A stretch of DNA of 64,000 bases from an uncultured Oscillospiraceae bacterium (GCA_900539695.1 UQDG01000003.1:1-64000); one strand, 5' to 3'; shown: positions 1-8,484, counted from the first letter of the stretch. The notes: generated from the letters alone by a model not told the origin. Translations and numbers: made by a program.

Positions 1-890
1 GCCTTGGTGCTGGAAGAGGAACGCCAAAACAGAAAGCACAAGTAGTTCAGGAACTGAGGCAGAAATACCCTCTGAAAGCACTGCTGCAACTTGCCAGACT
101 TCCTCGCAGCACGTTCTACTACTATCTGCACCAGTCTCAGAATCCTGCCAAATACCAGATGGTAAAGAAACAGATTGTTATAATCTTCAACGAAAACAAA
201 AAACGATATGGATACCGCAGAATCACAAAAGAACTGCATAACAACAATATTTGCGTAAATCACAAGACCGTTCAGAAACTCATGAAACAACTGGGCCTGG
301 TCTGCCGGGTTCGTGCAAAAAGAAAGTACAATTCCTACAAGGGTGAAGTCGGAGAAGTTGCTCCGAACCTGCTGGAACGGCATTTCAAGACAAATCAGCC
401 GAATCGAAAATGGGTCACAGATGTTACCGAGTTCAAAGTGAACGACCAGAAACTCTACCTGTCTCCAATTCTTGATTTGTTTAATGGCGAAGTTGTTAGT
501 TATAATCTGAGCCGCCATCCAAACTTCAAGCAGATTACAGATATGATTGAAGGTGCTTTTCAGAAGCTGCCGGACAAGGTTGACAATTTGATTCTGCATT
601 CGGATCAAGGCTGGCAGTACCAGATGAAGTCCTACCAGAATCTGCTGAAGGCAAAGGGCATTACGCAAAGTATGTCTCGGAAAGCTACCTGTCTGGACAA
701 TGCAGTTGCCGAGAACTTCTTTGGACTGCTCAAAACGGAACTGTTCTATCTGGAAAAATTTGATTTAATTGACCAGCTCGAAAAAGCTATTGTCGATTAC
801 ATCGACTATTACAACAATCGCCGAATCAAATTAAAACTAAACTGCCTGAGCCCTGTGCAATACAGGATTCAGACCGTTGGGGCCGCTTAA
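1..890 (+). CDS. IS3-family transposase OrfB (5' end outside window)
   Basis: This encodes the DDE integrase-type transposase of an IS3-family element (IS150-like OrfB). The frame is open to the left edge: codons from position 3 read in phase into the first ATG at 159, and the upstream residues (KYPLKALLQLARLPRSTFYYY) look like the usual OrfB helix-turn-helix start. The visible part is therefore a 5'-truncated view of a longer protein. The catalytic triad is visible as Asp in WVTDVTEF, Asp in LHSDQGWQ and Glu in AVAENFFG. In this family OrfB is normally made as an OrfAB fusion by -1 frameshifting, and OrfA would lie left of the window. Codon use is more AT-rich than the neighbouring genes, as expected for a mobile gene. 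Family call is secure; the subgroup is inference. Confidence 0.95.
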   Translation, partial: LGAGRGTPKQKAQVVQELRQKYPLKALLQLARLPRSTFYYYLHQSQNPAKYQMVKKQIVIIFNENKKRYGYRRITKELHNNNICVNHKTVQKLMKQLGLVCRVRAKRKYNSYKGEVGEVAPNLLERHFKTNQPNRKWVTDVTEFKVNDQKLYLSPILDLFNGEVVSYNLSRHPNFKQITDMIEGAFQKLPDKVDNLILHSDQGWQYQMKSYQNLLKAKGITQSMSRKATCLDNAVAENFFGLLKTELFYLEKFDLIDQLEKAIVDYIDYYNNRRIKLKLNCLSPVQYRIQTVGAA

Positions 891-899
891 TTCGTTTTT

Positions 900-919
900 T
901 GTCTAACTTTTGGGGTTCA
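900..919 (+). repeat. Terminal inverted repeat (right end) of the IS3 element
   Basis: The 20 bases tgtctaacttttggggttca lie 9 bp after the transposase stop and have the CA-3' terminus typical of IS3-family right ends. The matching left repeat cannot be seen. Confidence 0.75.
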
Positions 920-960
920 TATCATTTCTCGTGTGCGGGGATTTTTGTGTAATGGCAGGT

Positions 961-1446
961 TTATTTGTGGTACTTCATACCGGCGTTGATGGTGCAGGCG
1001 CGGTAGAGTTGTTCGGTCAGCACCAGGCGGGCCAGCTGGTGGGGCAGTGTGATGCGTCCCATGCTGATGCGGGCCTGTGCGGCTTTTTTAACGCGGTCGT
1101 CCAGCCCGTGGGAGGAACCGATGACAAAGGCGATATCCCCGGCTCCGCTGCCGGCACGCTCCGCCAGCAGGGCGGCCAGATCTTCGCTGGAGATCTGCTT
1201 GCCCTCGACACAAAGTGCGACGAGATACGCGCCCTTGCGCACCGAGGCTAAGATGGCGTCGGCCTCTTTCTGCAGGGCTTTAGCGATCTGCCTGTCGCTG
1301 GCGTTTTTGTCGGCGATGGAGGCTTCTGGCAGTTCGATGATGCGGAAGTTGCAGAAGCCGCCCAGACGTTTCTGGTACTCGGCCACACCGGCGGCAAAAT
1401 AAGAAGCATTCATCTTGCCGATACAAATTAAATCAATGTTCTGCAT
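961..1446 (-). CDS. rlmH: RlmH, 23S rRNA (pseudouridine1915-N3)-methyltransferase
   Basis: RlmH is a SPOUT-class methyltransferase that methylates N3 of pseudouridine 1915 in helix 69 of 23S rRNA on assembled 70S ribosomes, using SAM. The 161-residue length is normal. The N-terminus (MQNIDLICIGKM) and the knot motif FVIGSSHGLDD are recognisable, and the protein ends in the conserved YHK-type tail that helps bind SAM. It follows the metallo-beta-lactamase gene by 18 bp on the same strand, the common walJ-rlmH pairing in Firmicutes. The IS3 right end lies just past its stop, so the native terminator may have been displaced, but the coding sequence is intact. Confidence 0.95.
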   Translation of the reverse strand: MQNIDLICIGKMNASYFAAGVAEYQKRLGGFCNFRIIELPEASIADKNASDRQIAKALQKEADAILASVRKGAYLVALCVEGKQISSEDLAALLAERAGSGAGDIAFVIGSSHGLDDRVKKAAQARISMGRITLPHQLARLVLTEQLYRACTINAGMKYHK

Positions 1447-1464
1447 GCGGGCGTCCCCTTAAAC

Positions 1465-2256
1465 TTAAAATTCGATGTACGGGCTGATGTCGTTGCGCTC
1501 CTGCGCCTGGATCAGCACATCACGCCCCGGCTGGATACCGGCGGCCAGCAGCACATTGTACACGGTGGTCAGCGCAAGCTCCGGCGAATTGTTGGTCTGG
1601 CTCAAATGGCACAGCGCAAACTTTTTGCAGCCCTCCTGAATGAGGTCCAGAATCTCGGCAGCGCAGGCCCTGTTGTCCAGATGGCCGCGGTCGCTGGCGA
1701 TGCGCTGCTTTAAGTAGTAGGGATACGGCCCGCCGTGCAGGCTGAAAGCGTCGTAGTTGGCCTCCAGCGCGACGAGGTCGCAGCCCAGCAGGCTGTCCTG
1801 CACCACGGGGGTCAGGATGCCAAGGTCGGTGGCAAGGGCCATGCGGCGGCCGTCCGGGGTCTCGATGCGGTAGCCGCAGCAAGGCACATCGTGGCTGGTA
1901 GGAAAAGAGCTGACCTTGAACGGACCAATATCAAACGGGTTTCCCCCATCCATGGCGGAGGTCTCCACAGCCGGTGGCAGCGTCCCGCGGGAATCCAGTG
2001 CGTCCAGTGTGTCGGCACTGCTGTATACGGGGATGGGATACTTTTTTAAAAAGGTATCCAGCCCGGCTACATGATCGGAGTGTTCGTGGGTAACTAAGAT
2101 ACCGGCACAATCGCTGATGGCCAGGTCCAGGCGGCGCAGCGCGGTCAGAGTGGTGCGGCAGCTTTTGCCCATGTCCACCAGCAGGTATTGGTTCCCCTCC
2201 CGGACCAGGCCGCAGTTGCCTGATGAGCCGGAATACAGGGTGGTAAATAAAGCCAT
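1465..2256 (-). CDS. Metallo-beta-lactamase-fold hydrolase, WalJ/YycJ type
   Basis: This 263-residue protein has the metallo-beta-lactamase fold of the YycJ/WalJ group, single-domain nucleases implicated in DNA mismatch repair and linked to the WalRK cell-wall regulon in Bacillus. The N-terminus YSGSSGNCGLV and the metal-binding THEHSDH motif near residue 57 are typical, with later ligands in the segments SHDVPCCG, LATDLG and LCHLSQTN. It is followed 18 bp later by rlmH, matching the yycJ-rlmH order in many Firmicutes. A ribosome site (GAGGAAAG) precedes the ATG, directly after the murA terminator. The enzyme family is clear; its substrate here is inference. Confidence 0.88.
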   Translation of the reverse strand: MALFTTLYSGSSGNCGLVREGNQYLLVDMGKSCRTTLTALRRLDLAISDCAGILVTHEHSDHVAGLDTFLKKYPIPVYSSADTLDALDSRGTLPPAVETSAMDGGNPFDIGPFKVSSFPTSHDVPCCGYRIETPDGRRMALATDLGILTPVVQDSLLGCDLVALEANYDAFSLHGGPYPYYLKQRIASDRGHLDNRACAAEILDLIQEGCKKFALCHLSQTNNSPELALTTVYNVLLAAGIQPGRDVLIQAQERNDISPYIEF

Positions 2257-2280
2257 GTTCTTTCCTCGTATTCAGTCCAG

Positions 2281-2307
2281 AAAAAATGGGCCGCACAAGC
2301 GACCCAT
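2281..2307 (-). terminator. Rho-independent terminator after murA
   Basis: On the minus strand a 9-bp stem (atgggtcgc / gcggcccat) with a 4-nt loop is followed by a T run, 14 bp after the murA stop and before the YycJ-like gene. Confidence 0.8.
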
Positions 2308-2320
2308 AAAGAATGTACAG

Positions 2321-3604
2321 TTACATTGCCCGCGAAATGCTGCTGGCGGGGATCTCCACGCGGCGGATGTCAGCGCCGAGAAGCTGCAGCTTTTCCACGA
2401 TGTTCTCGTAGCCGCGCTCAATGTGGATGGTCTCGTCAATCTCGCTGACACCATTAGCAGCCAGTGCGGCAACTACCATCGCGGCACCGGCACGCAGGTC
2501 GGTGGCACGCAACGGCGCAGGGCGCAGCTCCTTGATGCCCTCAATGACGGCGACCTGGCCGTCCACCTGGATGTTAGCACCCATGTGAATCAGTTCGTCC
2601 ACATAACGGAAGCGGTTCTCCCAGATGCCCTCAGTCACGATGGAGGTACCATCGGCCAAGGTGAGCAGCGCGGTCATCAGCGGCTGCATGTCGGTCGGGA
2701 AACCGGGATGCGGCATCGTCTTGACTTTCAGCGGATGCAGCGGGCCGGTGCGGGTGATGCGCAGTGCGTCGTCGTATTCCTGGATCGTGCAGCCAGCCGC
2801 GCGCAGCTTGGCAGTAATCGGCTCCAGATGCTTCGGGATGACGTTATGCAGCGTTACATCGCCCTTGGTGATGGCGGCGGCTACCATGTAGCTACCTGCC
2901 TCGATCTGGTCCGGAATGATGGAATAGTTGCATCCGTGCATCTTTTTGACGCCATGAATTTTGATAACGTCGGTACCGGCACCATGCACGTCAGCGCCCA
3001 TCATGTTCAAGAAGTTAGCAAGGTCCACAATGTGCGGCTCACGAGCTACGTTTTCCAGAATGGTCGTGCCCTCTGCCAGCACGGCAGCCAGCATGGCGTT
3101 CATGGTAGCACCGACGGACACCGTGTCAAAGAACACATGCCCGCCCACCAGGTGGTCGGCCTTGACATGGATCTGACCGTACTCCACCGAGTCCTCAGCG
3201 CCAAAGGCGGTGAAAGCCTTCAAATGCTGGTCAATGGGACGGGGGCCGAGGTTGCAGCCGCCGGGCATAGCAACCTGGCCTGCACCAAAACGGCCCAGCA
3301 GCGCACCCAAGAAGTAGTAGCTGGCCCGCATCTGGCGGGACAACTCGTTCGACACTTCGGTGCAATCAATGTGGGTGGTATCAATTTCATAGGTGCTGCG
3401 GCTGACCATGCGGATACTGGCGCCCAGCTCGCTTAAAATTTGCAGCGAGGCCATAACATCGCTGATACAGGGCAGGTTTTCAATCAGACATTTATCGGCA
3501 GCCAAAATGGTAGCCGGCAAAATGGCAACGGCAGCATTTTTGGCACCGCCGATGTTGACATCGCCATGCAGCGGGGCTCCCCCGCGTATCACGAATTTTT
3601 CCAA
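2321..3604 (-). CDS. murA: MurA, UDP-N-acetylglucosamine 1-carboxyvinyltransferase
   Basis: MurA catalyses the first committed step of peptidoglycan synthesis, transferring enolpyruvate from PEP to UDP-GlcNAc in the cytoplasm. I place the start at a TTG (3604) that is 8 bases after AAAGGAG. This gives 427 residues and puts the substrate-binding Lys of GGAKNAA at position 22, exactly as in characterised MurA. The longer ORF adds 26 residues with no family resemblance. The active-site loop (GGCNLGPRPID) carries Cys near residue 116, the fosfomycin-sensitive form. A TATAAT box lies at 3681-3686 and a terminator follows, so murA appears monocistronic. Firmicutes often have two MurA paralogues; which one this is cannot be told from the sequence. 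Confidence 0.95.
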   Translation of the reverse strand: MEKFVIRGGAPLHGDVNIGGAKNAAVAILPATILAADKCLIENLPCISDVMASLQILSELGASIRMVSRSTYEIDTTHIDCTEVSNELSRQMRASYYFLGALLGRFGAGQVAMPGGCNLGPRPIDQHLKAFTAFGAEDSVEYGQIHVKADHLVGGHVFFDTVSVGATMNAMLAAVLAEGTTILENVAREPHIVDLANFLNMMGADVHGAGTDVIKIHGVKKMHGCNYSIIPDQIEAGSYMVAAAITKGDVTLHNVIPKHLEPITAKLRAAGCTIQEYDDALRITRTGPLHPLKVKTMPHPGFPTDMQPLMTALLTLADGTSIVTEGIWENRFRYVDELIHMGANIQVDGQVAVIEGIKELRPAPLRATDLRAGAAMVVAALAANGVSEIDETIHIERGYENIVEKLQLLGADIRRVEIPASSISRAM

Positions 3605-3680
3605 GTGTAGCTCTCCTTTGTGCAGGTGCGGGCCTGGCATCCCTCTCGCCGGGACAAGGCACCCATGCGCACTTTCATAC

Positions 3681-3709
3681 ATTATACACTATTTTGTGGC
3701 ATTTGAAAA
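3681..3709 (-). promoter_or_regulatory. Putative murA promoter
   Basis: On the minus strand a perfect TATAAT (3681-3686) is preceded after 17 bp by a weak TTTTCA -35. It lies 77 bp before the TTG start chosen for murA. Confidence 0.55.
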
Positions 3710-3796
3710 GTGGGGCACAAGACATTTGCAAAATATTTGTGAAAGTCTGTCGCAGGCACAGGATATGCGCTGAAATATTGTAGAGTTCGACAGAAA

Positions 3797-5569
3797 TTAC
3801 ATGCCGCCGAATAGTGTCTGCGCGCTGAACAGGACATTGTTATAGTACATCTCAAAGTGGCAATGGTTGCCGGTGGAGTTACCGGTGGAGCCGACCTCGC
3901 CGATCTGGTCCATCTTGCTGACGGCCTGACCCTGGCTGACCAGGATGCGGGACATGTGGGCGTACAGCGTTTTGTAGCCGTTGCCGTGATCGATCTCGAC
4001 GTAGTTGCCGTAAGAGTAGTGCCAGCCGGCGGCGATGACGGTGCCGGAGTCGGAAGCATAAATCGGCGTGCCGTAGGCGGCGCAGATGTCCGCGCCGCGG
4101 TGGCCATTGCCCATCCAGCGGCTGACATACTTGTAGCCGGGAACCGGCCAGACGAAGGAACCAGAGCCGAGCTTGGCCACCATACCGTTCTTCAGCTTGG
4201 TGCCGGTCACGGTGATCTGGGTGACAGGCTCCTGCAGCACGTTGTAGGAAACCGCTTGGCGGTCGGTGACTTCGCCGTCGATCATCGTAATCTCGTAGGT
4301 GACGTCCTCGAGGCCGTCCACACCTTCCTGCAGGGTGACGGTCTTGCCGAAGTCGTATTCATCGGACTCGGACTTTTCGGTGCTGAACGGGATGGCGACG
4401 GTCTCGGTCTCGGTCTGCACGACCTTGACTTTCAGCAGTTCGGCCGAGGACGCGCCCGTCAACAGCTCGGTGCCGGCGGGAATCTCCTGATCCAGGCTTT
4501 GCAGGTCGGGGTTCATCTGGGCCAGCGAGTCAAAGGTGACGCCGGTGGTATCCACGACGCTCTGCACGGTATCACCTTCCTCGGCTACATAGGTATGCAC
4601 GCCGGAGCCTTCGTTCAGAGCGGAGATCACGTCGCTGTAGGACATGATAGATTCCTGCAGATAGACGCCGTCCAGCAGGCGGATGTCGTGGACAAAACCG
4701 GTGCGGATGGACGAATCCATGTCGTTTTCAAAGGGGGCCTTGATGCTTTCCAGGTAGGTGCGCAGATGGTCACCCTCTGTGGTGACAAACCGCAGGGTGC
4801 CGTCAATGTACACAGCGGTGCCGTCCACAATCTCATCGCTGGCGGTCTGCAAAATAGCGTTGGCAATCTCGCTTTCCGTCATGGTATCGTCGGAAACTGC
4901 CAGGCTGTAGGTAGGAGAAACTTCCCATTGGGTATCCGGCACAGAGGCACCGGCTTCTTCCAGCATAGACTTGGCCGTGTTGATACGGGACTGCACATCC
5001 TCACGGGCGTTTTCAAAAATTTGCTCGCTGGCTACGTAGCCGACGCTTTCGCCGTTGACCTGGACGTTCAGCACAAAACGAAGACCCAGGCCGTTGCGGA
5101 CGACGACCACCAGTACAGCTGCCGCAATGGCGGGCAGCACGTAGGTGATGGCGTTCCAGAGAAGCGTGTAGTACTTGCGGATACCGCTGCGGAAGTAGGC
5201 CTTTTTGGCAGCGCGGATCTGGTCGCTGCCGGCATCGGAAAGTTCCTGCGGCAGTTCCCGGATGTGGCGGATACCGGAGGCCATGCGGGTGAAGGGACTA
5301 ATCAGATCCTCACAGAAAGTGATGACGCCCAGCAAGACCGGGCGCAGCACGACCATAAGCAGGTTGCCCAGGGTGCTGGCAATGCCTTTGATGACGGCGT
5401 GCGCCTTGCGGTAAGCGCACACAAAAATGTACTCGACCCAGAAGCCATACATGTACAGCAGGTTGCCAATCAGGTTGCTGCGGGAAGAATGAGCCTTATG
5501 GGCACTGGCGGACGACGGCCCGCGGTGATTTTTCTTTTTGCCTTTTTTATCGATTTGCGCGGAATTCAA
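3797..5569 (-). CDS. Membrane-anchored M23 peptidase with LysM-like and G5 domains
   Basis: This 590-residue envelope protein has a basic cytoplasmic N-terminus, a transmembrane helix at about 138-158 (ITYVLPAIAAAVLVVVV), a long extracellular stalk, a LysM-like segment at about 325-375 (VAEEGDTVQSVVDTTGVTFD), a G5 domain at about 385-465 and a C-terminal M23 (LytM) domain. Zinc ligands are visible as HRGAD near 490 and HCHFE near 565, so the peptidase should be active. M23 enzymes cut peptidoglycan cross-links, and the G5/LysM parts should bind the wall. Residues 35-100 are unusually hydrophobic for a region before the main TM and may form extra membrane-associated helices. It stands alone between murA and the pseudouridine synthase. 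Substrate bond and role (growth, division or sporulation) are unknown. Confidence 0.88.
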   Translation of the reverse strand: MNSAQIDKKGKKKNHRGPSSASAHKAHSSRSNLIGNLLYMYGFWVEYIFVCAYRKAHAVIKGIASTLGNLLMVVLRPVLLGVITFCEDLISPFTRMASGIRHIRELPQELSDAGSDQIRAAKKAYFRSGIRKYYTLLWNAITYVLPAIAAAVLVVVVRNGLGLRFVLNVQVNGESVGYVASEQIFENAREDVQSRINTAKSMLEEAGASVPDTQWEVSPTYSLAVSDDTMTESEIANAILQTASDEIVDGTAVYIDGTLRFVTTEGDHLRTYLESIKAPFENDMDSSIRTGFVHDIRLLDGVYLQESIMSYSDVISALNEGSGVHTYVAEEGDTVQSVVDTTGVTFDSLAQMNPDLQSLDQEIPAGTELLTGASSAELLKVKVVQTETETVAIPFSTEKSESDEYDFGKTVTLQEGVDGLEDVTYEITMIDGEVTDRQAVSYNVLQEPVTQITVTGTKLKNGMVAKLGSGSFVWPVPGYKYVSRWMGNGHRGADICAAYGTPIYASDSGTVIAAGWHYSYGNYVEIDHGNGYKTLYAHMSRILVSQGQAVSKMDQIGEVGSTGNSTGNHCHFEMYYNNVLFSAQTLFGGM

Positions 5570-5620
5570 AATCTTGCTGCTCCTTTTAGATGACCTAAAA
5601 AGGTCGATGCAAAGTTTGGT

Positions 5621-6523
5621 TCAGAGTTCTTGCAGATCCCAGTTGTTGAAAAGCCCCTCACTGTGGGCCAAAGCGGCCATATCCGGCGGCAGTTTGCTCT
5701 GGATACGGATCGCCTGCCTGCTGACCGGGTGCGTAAACCGCAAAACAGCGCAGTGCAACGCATGCCGGGACAGGATGCTGTCCGACCCGCCATACAGAGT
5801 GTCCCCTGCCAGCGGATGGCCGATGTAGGCCATGTGTACACGAATCTGATGGGTGCGGCCGGTGCAGGGCGTGCAGGCCACCAGGCTGTGGCCTGTGCCG
5901 GCACCCAGTACGTTGTACCGGGTCAGACTGTATTTGCCGTCCTCCCGTACACAGCGGCCGATGATGGAATCGCCGCGGCGTGCGATAGGGGCTTCTACCT
6001 GGCCGGGGCCTAACGGCAGAATCCCCTGCACGATGGCCAGGTAGCACTTTTGAGCGCTGTCAGCCAGCAGTGGTGCGGCAAACGAATTTTGCGCACAGAG
6101 CACCAGCCCGCTGGTATTTTTGTCAATGCGGTTGACCGGGCGGAACACGCCGGTCTTGCCTTGCTGCTGTAAATGGTACAGCCAGCCGTTGGCCAGGGTG
6201 CCGTCCGGGTAATTCAACGTGGGATGTACAGCGATACCGGCGGGCTTTTCCAGTACGGCGGCGAACTCGTCCTCGTAGGCAATGGCAAACGGGACGGGCT
6301 GTGGCGTGACGCTGGTGGGCAGTTCCGGCGGCAATGCAAAGCTGATCTGCTGGTCGGGATGCACAGGCTGGTCGGTGTGGAGCGGGACTCCATCGGCGAA
6401 AAAGCCATCGCCGTTATATTTGACGGATTTGATCAGGGCGGCGGTGACGCCCTGCGTGCGCAGGAAGATCCCCAACCGCTGACAGTCTGCCTCGGGAGGG
6501 ACGATATAACGCAGAACGGTCAA
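5621..6523 (-). CDS. RluA/RluD-family 23S rRNA pseudouridine synthase
   Basis: This RluA-family synthase isomerises specific uridines in rRNA to pseudouridine. The signature RIDKNTSGL carries the catalytic Asp. The preceding segment (PAGIAVHPT) and the later GRTHQIRVHMAYIGHPLAGDTLYG block are the standard RluD/RluC motifs. I choose a TTG start at 6523, 7 bases after AGGGAGGG, giving 300 residues. The 350-residue reading would extend into the promoter. A promoter (TTGCAT-17 bp-TATAAT) lies at 6588-6616. The N-terminal domain is only weakly S4-like. Which uridine is modified cannot be told from sequence. Confidence 0.9.
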   Translation of the reverse strand: MTVLRYIVPPEADCQRLGIFLRTQGVTAALIKSVKYNGDGFFADGVPLHTDQPVHPDQQISFALPPELPTSVTPQPVPFAIAYEDEFAAVLEKPAGIAVHPTLNYPDGTLANGWLYHLQQQGKTGVFRPVNRIDKNTSGLVLCAQNSFAAPLLADSAQKCYLAIVQGILPLGPGQVEAPIARRGDSIIGRCVREDGKYSLTRYNVLGAGTGHSLVACTPCTGRTHQIRVHMAYIGHPLAGDTLYGGSDSILSRHALHCAVLRFTHPVSRQAIRIQSKLPPDMAALAHSEGLFNNWDLQEL

Positions 6524-6587
6524 AAACAGGCCCTCCCTTATGGAATACTGCAAAGCATGCGTGCAACCCGTACACTCATACTCTGAT

Positions 6588-6616
6588 ATTATACCACAAA
6601 GAAGAGCCCGATGCAA
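6588..6616 (-). promoter_or_regulatory. Promoter of the RluA-family gene
   Basis: On the minus strand TTGCAT (6611-6616) and TATAAT (6588-6593) are separated by 17 bp. The predicted start site leaves a leader of about 58 nt before the TTG start. Confidence 0.75.
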
Positions 6617-6633
6617 TTCCCAATCTCTGGAAC

Positions 6634-6669
6634 AAAAAAGCCGCCCCTGCCAAGCGGCAGAGACGGCTT
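6634..6669 (-). terminator. Terminator of the biotin carboxyl-transfer operon
   Basis: On the minus strand a strong GC hairpin (aagccgtctctgccg pairing with cggcaggggcggctt) is followed by TTTTTT, 13 bp after the stop of the OadA-like gene. Confidence 0.85.
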
Positions 6670-6682
6670 GCAAAGTTATAAA

Positions 6683-8092
6683 TCAGACCGGATGAGACTT
6701 GTTCTCGTAGTCAGCATGCAGAGCATCGACACCCTGCAGGCGGGCATTGCGCTTTTCGAAGAACTTGGGGGCGACCTGCGGGAACATAGCGTAGGTCAGG
6801 ACGTCTTCCTCCTGGATGGCGTACTTGGCGGCCTCAGCCTTCAACTTGTCCATCTCGGGCTCCAGCGTGTCGGCAAAGCGGCAGGTGATGGGCTCCTCGC
6901 CCTTCAGGATAAAGTCGCTGAACTCCTTCTTGATGGGAGCGGGAGTCTTGCCGTAGTCGCCATGGACCAGGCCCTTGAACTCCTTGGTGACCATCTTGTA
7001 GCGCTCACCCATGATGACGTTAAAGACAGCCTGGGTGCCAACGATCTGGCTGGTCGGGGTGACCAGCGGCGGGTAACCGGCATCCTCACGAACGCGGGGA
7101 ATCTCCTCCAGAACATCCTGGAGCTTGTCTTCCTTGCCGGCGTCCTTCAGCTGCTTCAGCATGTTGGAGAACATGCCACCCGGAACCTGGTACAGCAGGG
7201 TGTTGGCATCAACGCCCAAAGACTTCTGGTTGATCTGGCCATTGGAGATGTACTTCTCACGCAGTTTGTTGAAGTAAGCGCGGACAACATTCAGCTGGTT
7301 CAGATCTAGGCCGGTGTCGTAGTCGGTACCCTGCAGGGCGGCGACCAGACTCTCGGTGGGCATATGAGAAGTACCCAGAGCCAGCGGACTCATGGCGGTA
7401 TCAACGATGTCGGCGCCAGCCTCGATGCCCTTCAGGATGGACATGGAAGCCAGACCGGCGGTGTAGTGGCTGTGGATGTCTACGGGGATCTTGATGGTAT
7501 TCTTCAGTTCAGAGACCAGGTCATAGCAGGTGTAGGGCTTCAGCAGACCAGCCATATCCTTGATGCAGATGGAGTCAGCGCCCATCTCCTCCAGGGTCTT
7601 GGCATACTTGGCAAAGTACTCGTTGTTATGTACGGGGCTCAGGGTGTAGCTGATGCAGGCCTGAACGTGAGCGCCTTCCTTGTTGGCGGCCTTGATGGCA
7701 GTCTGCAGGTTGCGCGGGTCGTTCAGGGCGTCGAAAATACGGATGACATCGATGCCGTTGGCAACGGACTTTTGTACGAAGTACTCGACAGCGTCATCGG
7801 CGTAAGGACGATAGCCCAGCATGTTCTGGCCGCGGAACAGCATCTGCAGTTTCTGATGGGGCAGCTCCTTGCGCAGGATGCGCAGACGCTCCCAAGGGTC
7901 CTCGTCCAGAAAACGGATGCAGGAGTCGAACGTAGCGCCGCCCCAGCACTCAACGGAGAAGTACGGGATCTTGTCCATCTCGGGCAAGATCGGACGCATC
8001 TCGTCCATCGTCATACGGGTAGCAAGCAGGGACTGGTGCGCGTCGCGCAGAACGACCTCGGTGATCTTAATAGGTTTCTTAGCCAATGTCAT
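6683..8092 (-). CDS. oadA: Oxaloacetate decarboxylase alpha / pyruvate carboxyltransferase subunit (OadA/PycB/5S-like)
   Basis: This 469-residue protein carries the HMG-CoA-lyase-like TIM barrel that moves a carboxyl group between carboxybiotin and pyruvate/oxaloacetate. Visible family signatures are TEVVLRDAHQSLLATR at the N-terminus, the substrate pocket WGGATFDSCIRFL, MLFRGQN, the metal and lysine region DSICIKDMAGLL and DIHSHYTAGLASM. The C-terminal PYC_OADA domain follows, but the protein stops without a fused biotinyl domain, so it depends on the separate carrier encoded 14 bp upstream. With that carrier and the upstream acyl-CoA carboxyltransferase it resembles the 5S subunit of propionibacterial transcarboxylase or the soluble part of oxaloacetate decarboxylase. 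No OadB pump is in the window. Confidence 0.92.
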   Translation of the reverse strand: MTLAKKPIKITEVVLRDAHQSLLATRMTMDEMRPILPEMDKIPYFSVECWGGATFDSCIRFLDEDPWERLRILRKELPHQKLQMLFRGQNMLGYRPYADDAVEYFVQKSVANGIDVIRIFDALNDPRNLQTAIKAANKEGAHVQACISYTLSPVHNNEYFAKYAKTLEEMGADSICIKDMAGLLKPYTCYDLVSELKNTIKIPVDIHSHYTAGLASMSILKGIEAGADIVDTAMSPLALGTSHMPTESLVAALQGTDYDTGLDLNQLNVVRAYFNKLREKYISNGQINQKSLGVDANTLLYQVPGGMFSNMLKQLKDAGKEDKLQDVLEEIPRVREDAGYPPLVTPTSQIVGTQAVFNVIMGERYKMVTKEFKGLVHGDYGKTPAPIKKEFSDFILKGEEPITCRFADTLEPEMDKLKAEAAKYAIQEEDVLTYAMFPQVAPKFFEKRNARLQGVDALHADYENKSHPV

Positions 8093-8106
8093 TCACCTGC
8101 CCTTTC

Positions 8107-8484
8107 TTAGTTCATGGTGCAGAGCAGATCGCCGGAGTTGACGACATCGCCCTTGCGCACATTCACGCTGGCAATGGTGCCATCCTGCGGAGCGCTGATC
8201 TCGTTCTCCATCTTCATGGCTTCCAGGATCAGCAGGGTGTCGCCGGCCTTGACGGAATCGCCAGCCTTGACCTTGACGTCCAGGATGTTGCCCGGCATGG
8301 GAGCAGTAACGGTGATGGAACCGGCAGCGCCAGCGGGAGCGGCAGAAGCAGCGGGTGCAGCAGCCGGAGCCGGGGCAGCGGCGGGAGCAGCAGCAACAGG
8401 AGCGGAAGCAACGGCAGCGCCGGTGCCTTCCTCGACGGTGACATTATAAGCAACGCCGTTGACAGTGACAATCAGGTTTTTCAT
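8107..8484 (-). CDS. Biotin/lipoyl-attachment carrier protein (biotin carboxyl carrier)
   Basis: This 125-residue carrier has a short N-terminal strand region, a flexible Ala/Pro-rich linker (about residues 25-55) and a C-terminal biotinyl domain with the biotinylation motif EAMKMENEI, whose Lys is the attachment site. It matches the gamma/1.3S-type carriers (GcdC, MmdC) that shuttle CO2 between two carboxyltransferase active sites. A consensus site (TAAGGAGG) precedes the ATG. It sits between the acyl-CoA carboxyltransferase-like gene and the OadA-like gene and should serve both. Biotinylation needs BirA, which is not in this window. Confidence 0.93.
   Translation of the reverse strand: MKNLIVTVNGVAYNVTVEEGTGAAVASAPVAAAPAAAPAPAAAPAASAAPAGAAGSITVTAPMPGNILDVKVKAGDSVKAGDTLLILEAMKMENEISAPQDGTIASVNVRKGDVVNSGDLLCTMN

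Larger units (their letters stand above)
1..919 (+). mobile_element. Right portion of an IS3-family insertion sequence
   Basis: The element ends just after the transposase stop. Positions 900-919 read tgtctaacttttggggttca, whose complement starts TGAACCCC. This is the TG...CA type of terminal inverted repeat seen at IS3-family ends. The left end and any target duplication are outside the window. The tip lies 41 bp beyond the stop codon of rlmH on the opposite strand, so the insertion sits in or near the rlmH 3' untranslated region. Confidence 0.85.

Noticed and set aside
910..1402. Plus-strand open frames opposite rlmH (910-1251, 1049-1402)
   Set aside because: They are antisense frames within a clearly conserved gene and have no ribosome site or family resemblance.
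2117..3436. Long plus-strand frame opposite murA (439 codons)
   Set aside because: High-GC antisense frame over a conserved gene; its composition (His/Gln-rich) mirrors the murA codons and no start signal precedes it.
3857..5593. Plus-strand frame of 578 codons opposite the M23 peptidase
   Set aside because: Antisense shadow; the minus-strand protein has recognisable M23, G5 and LysM-like domains.
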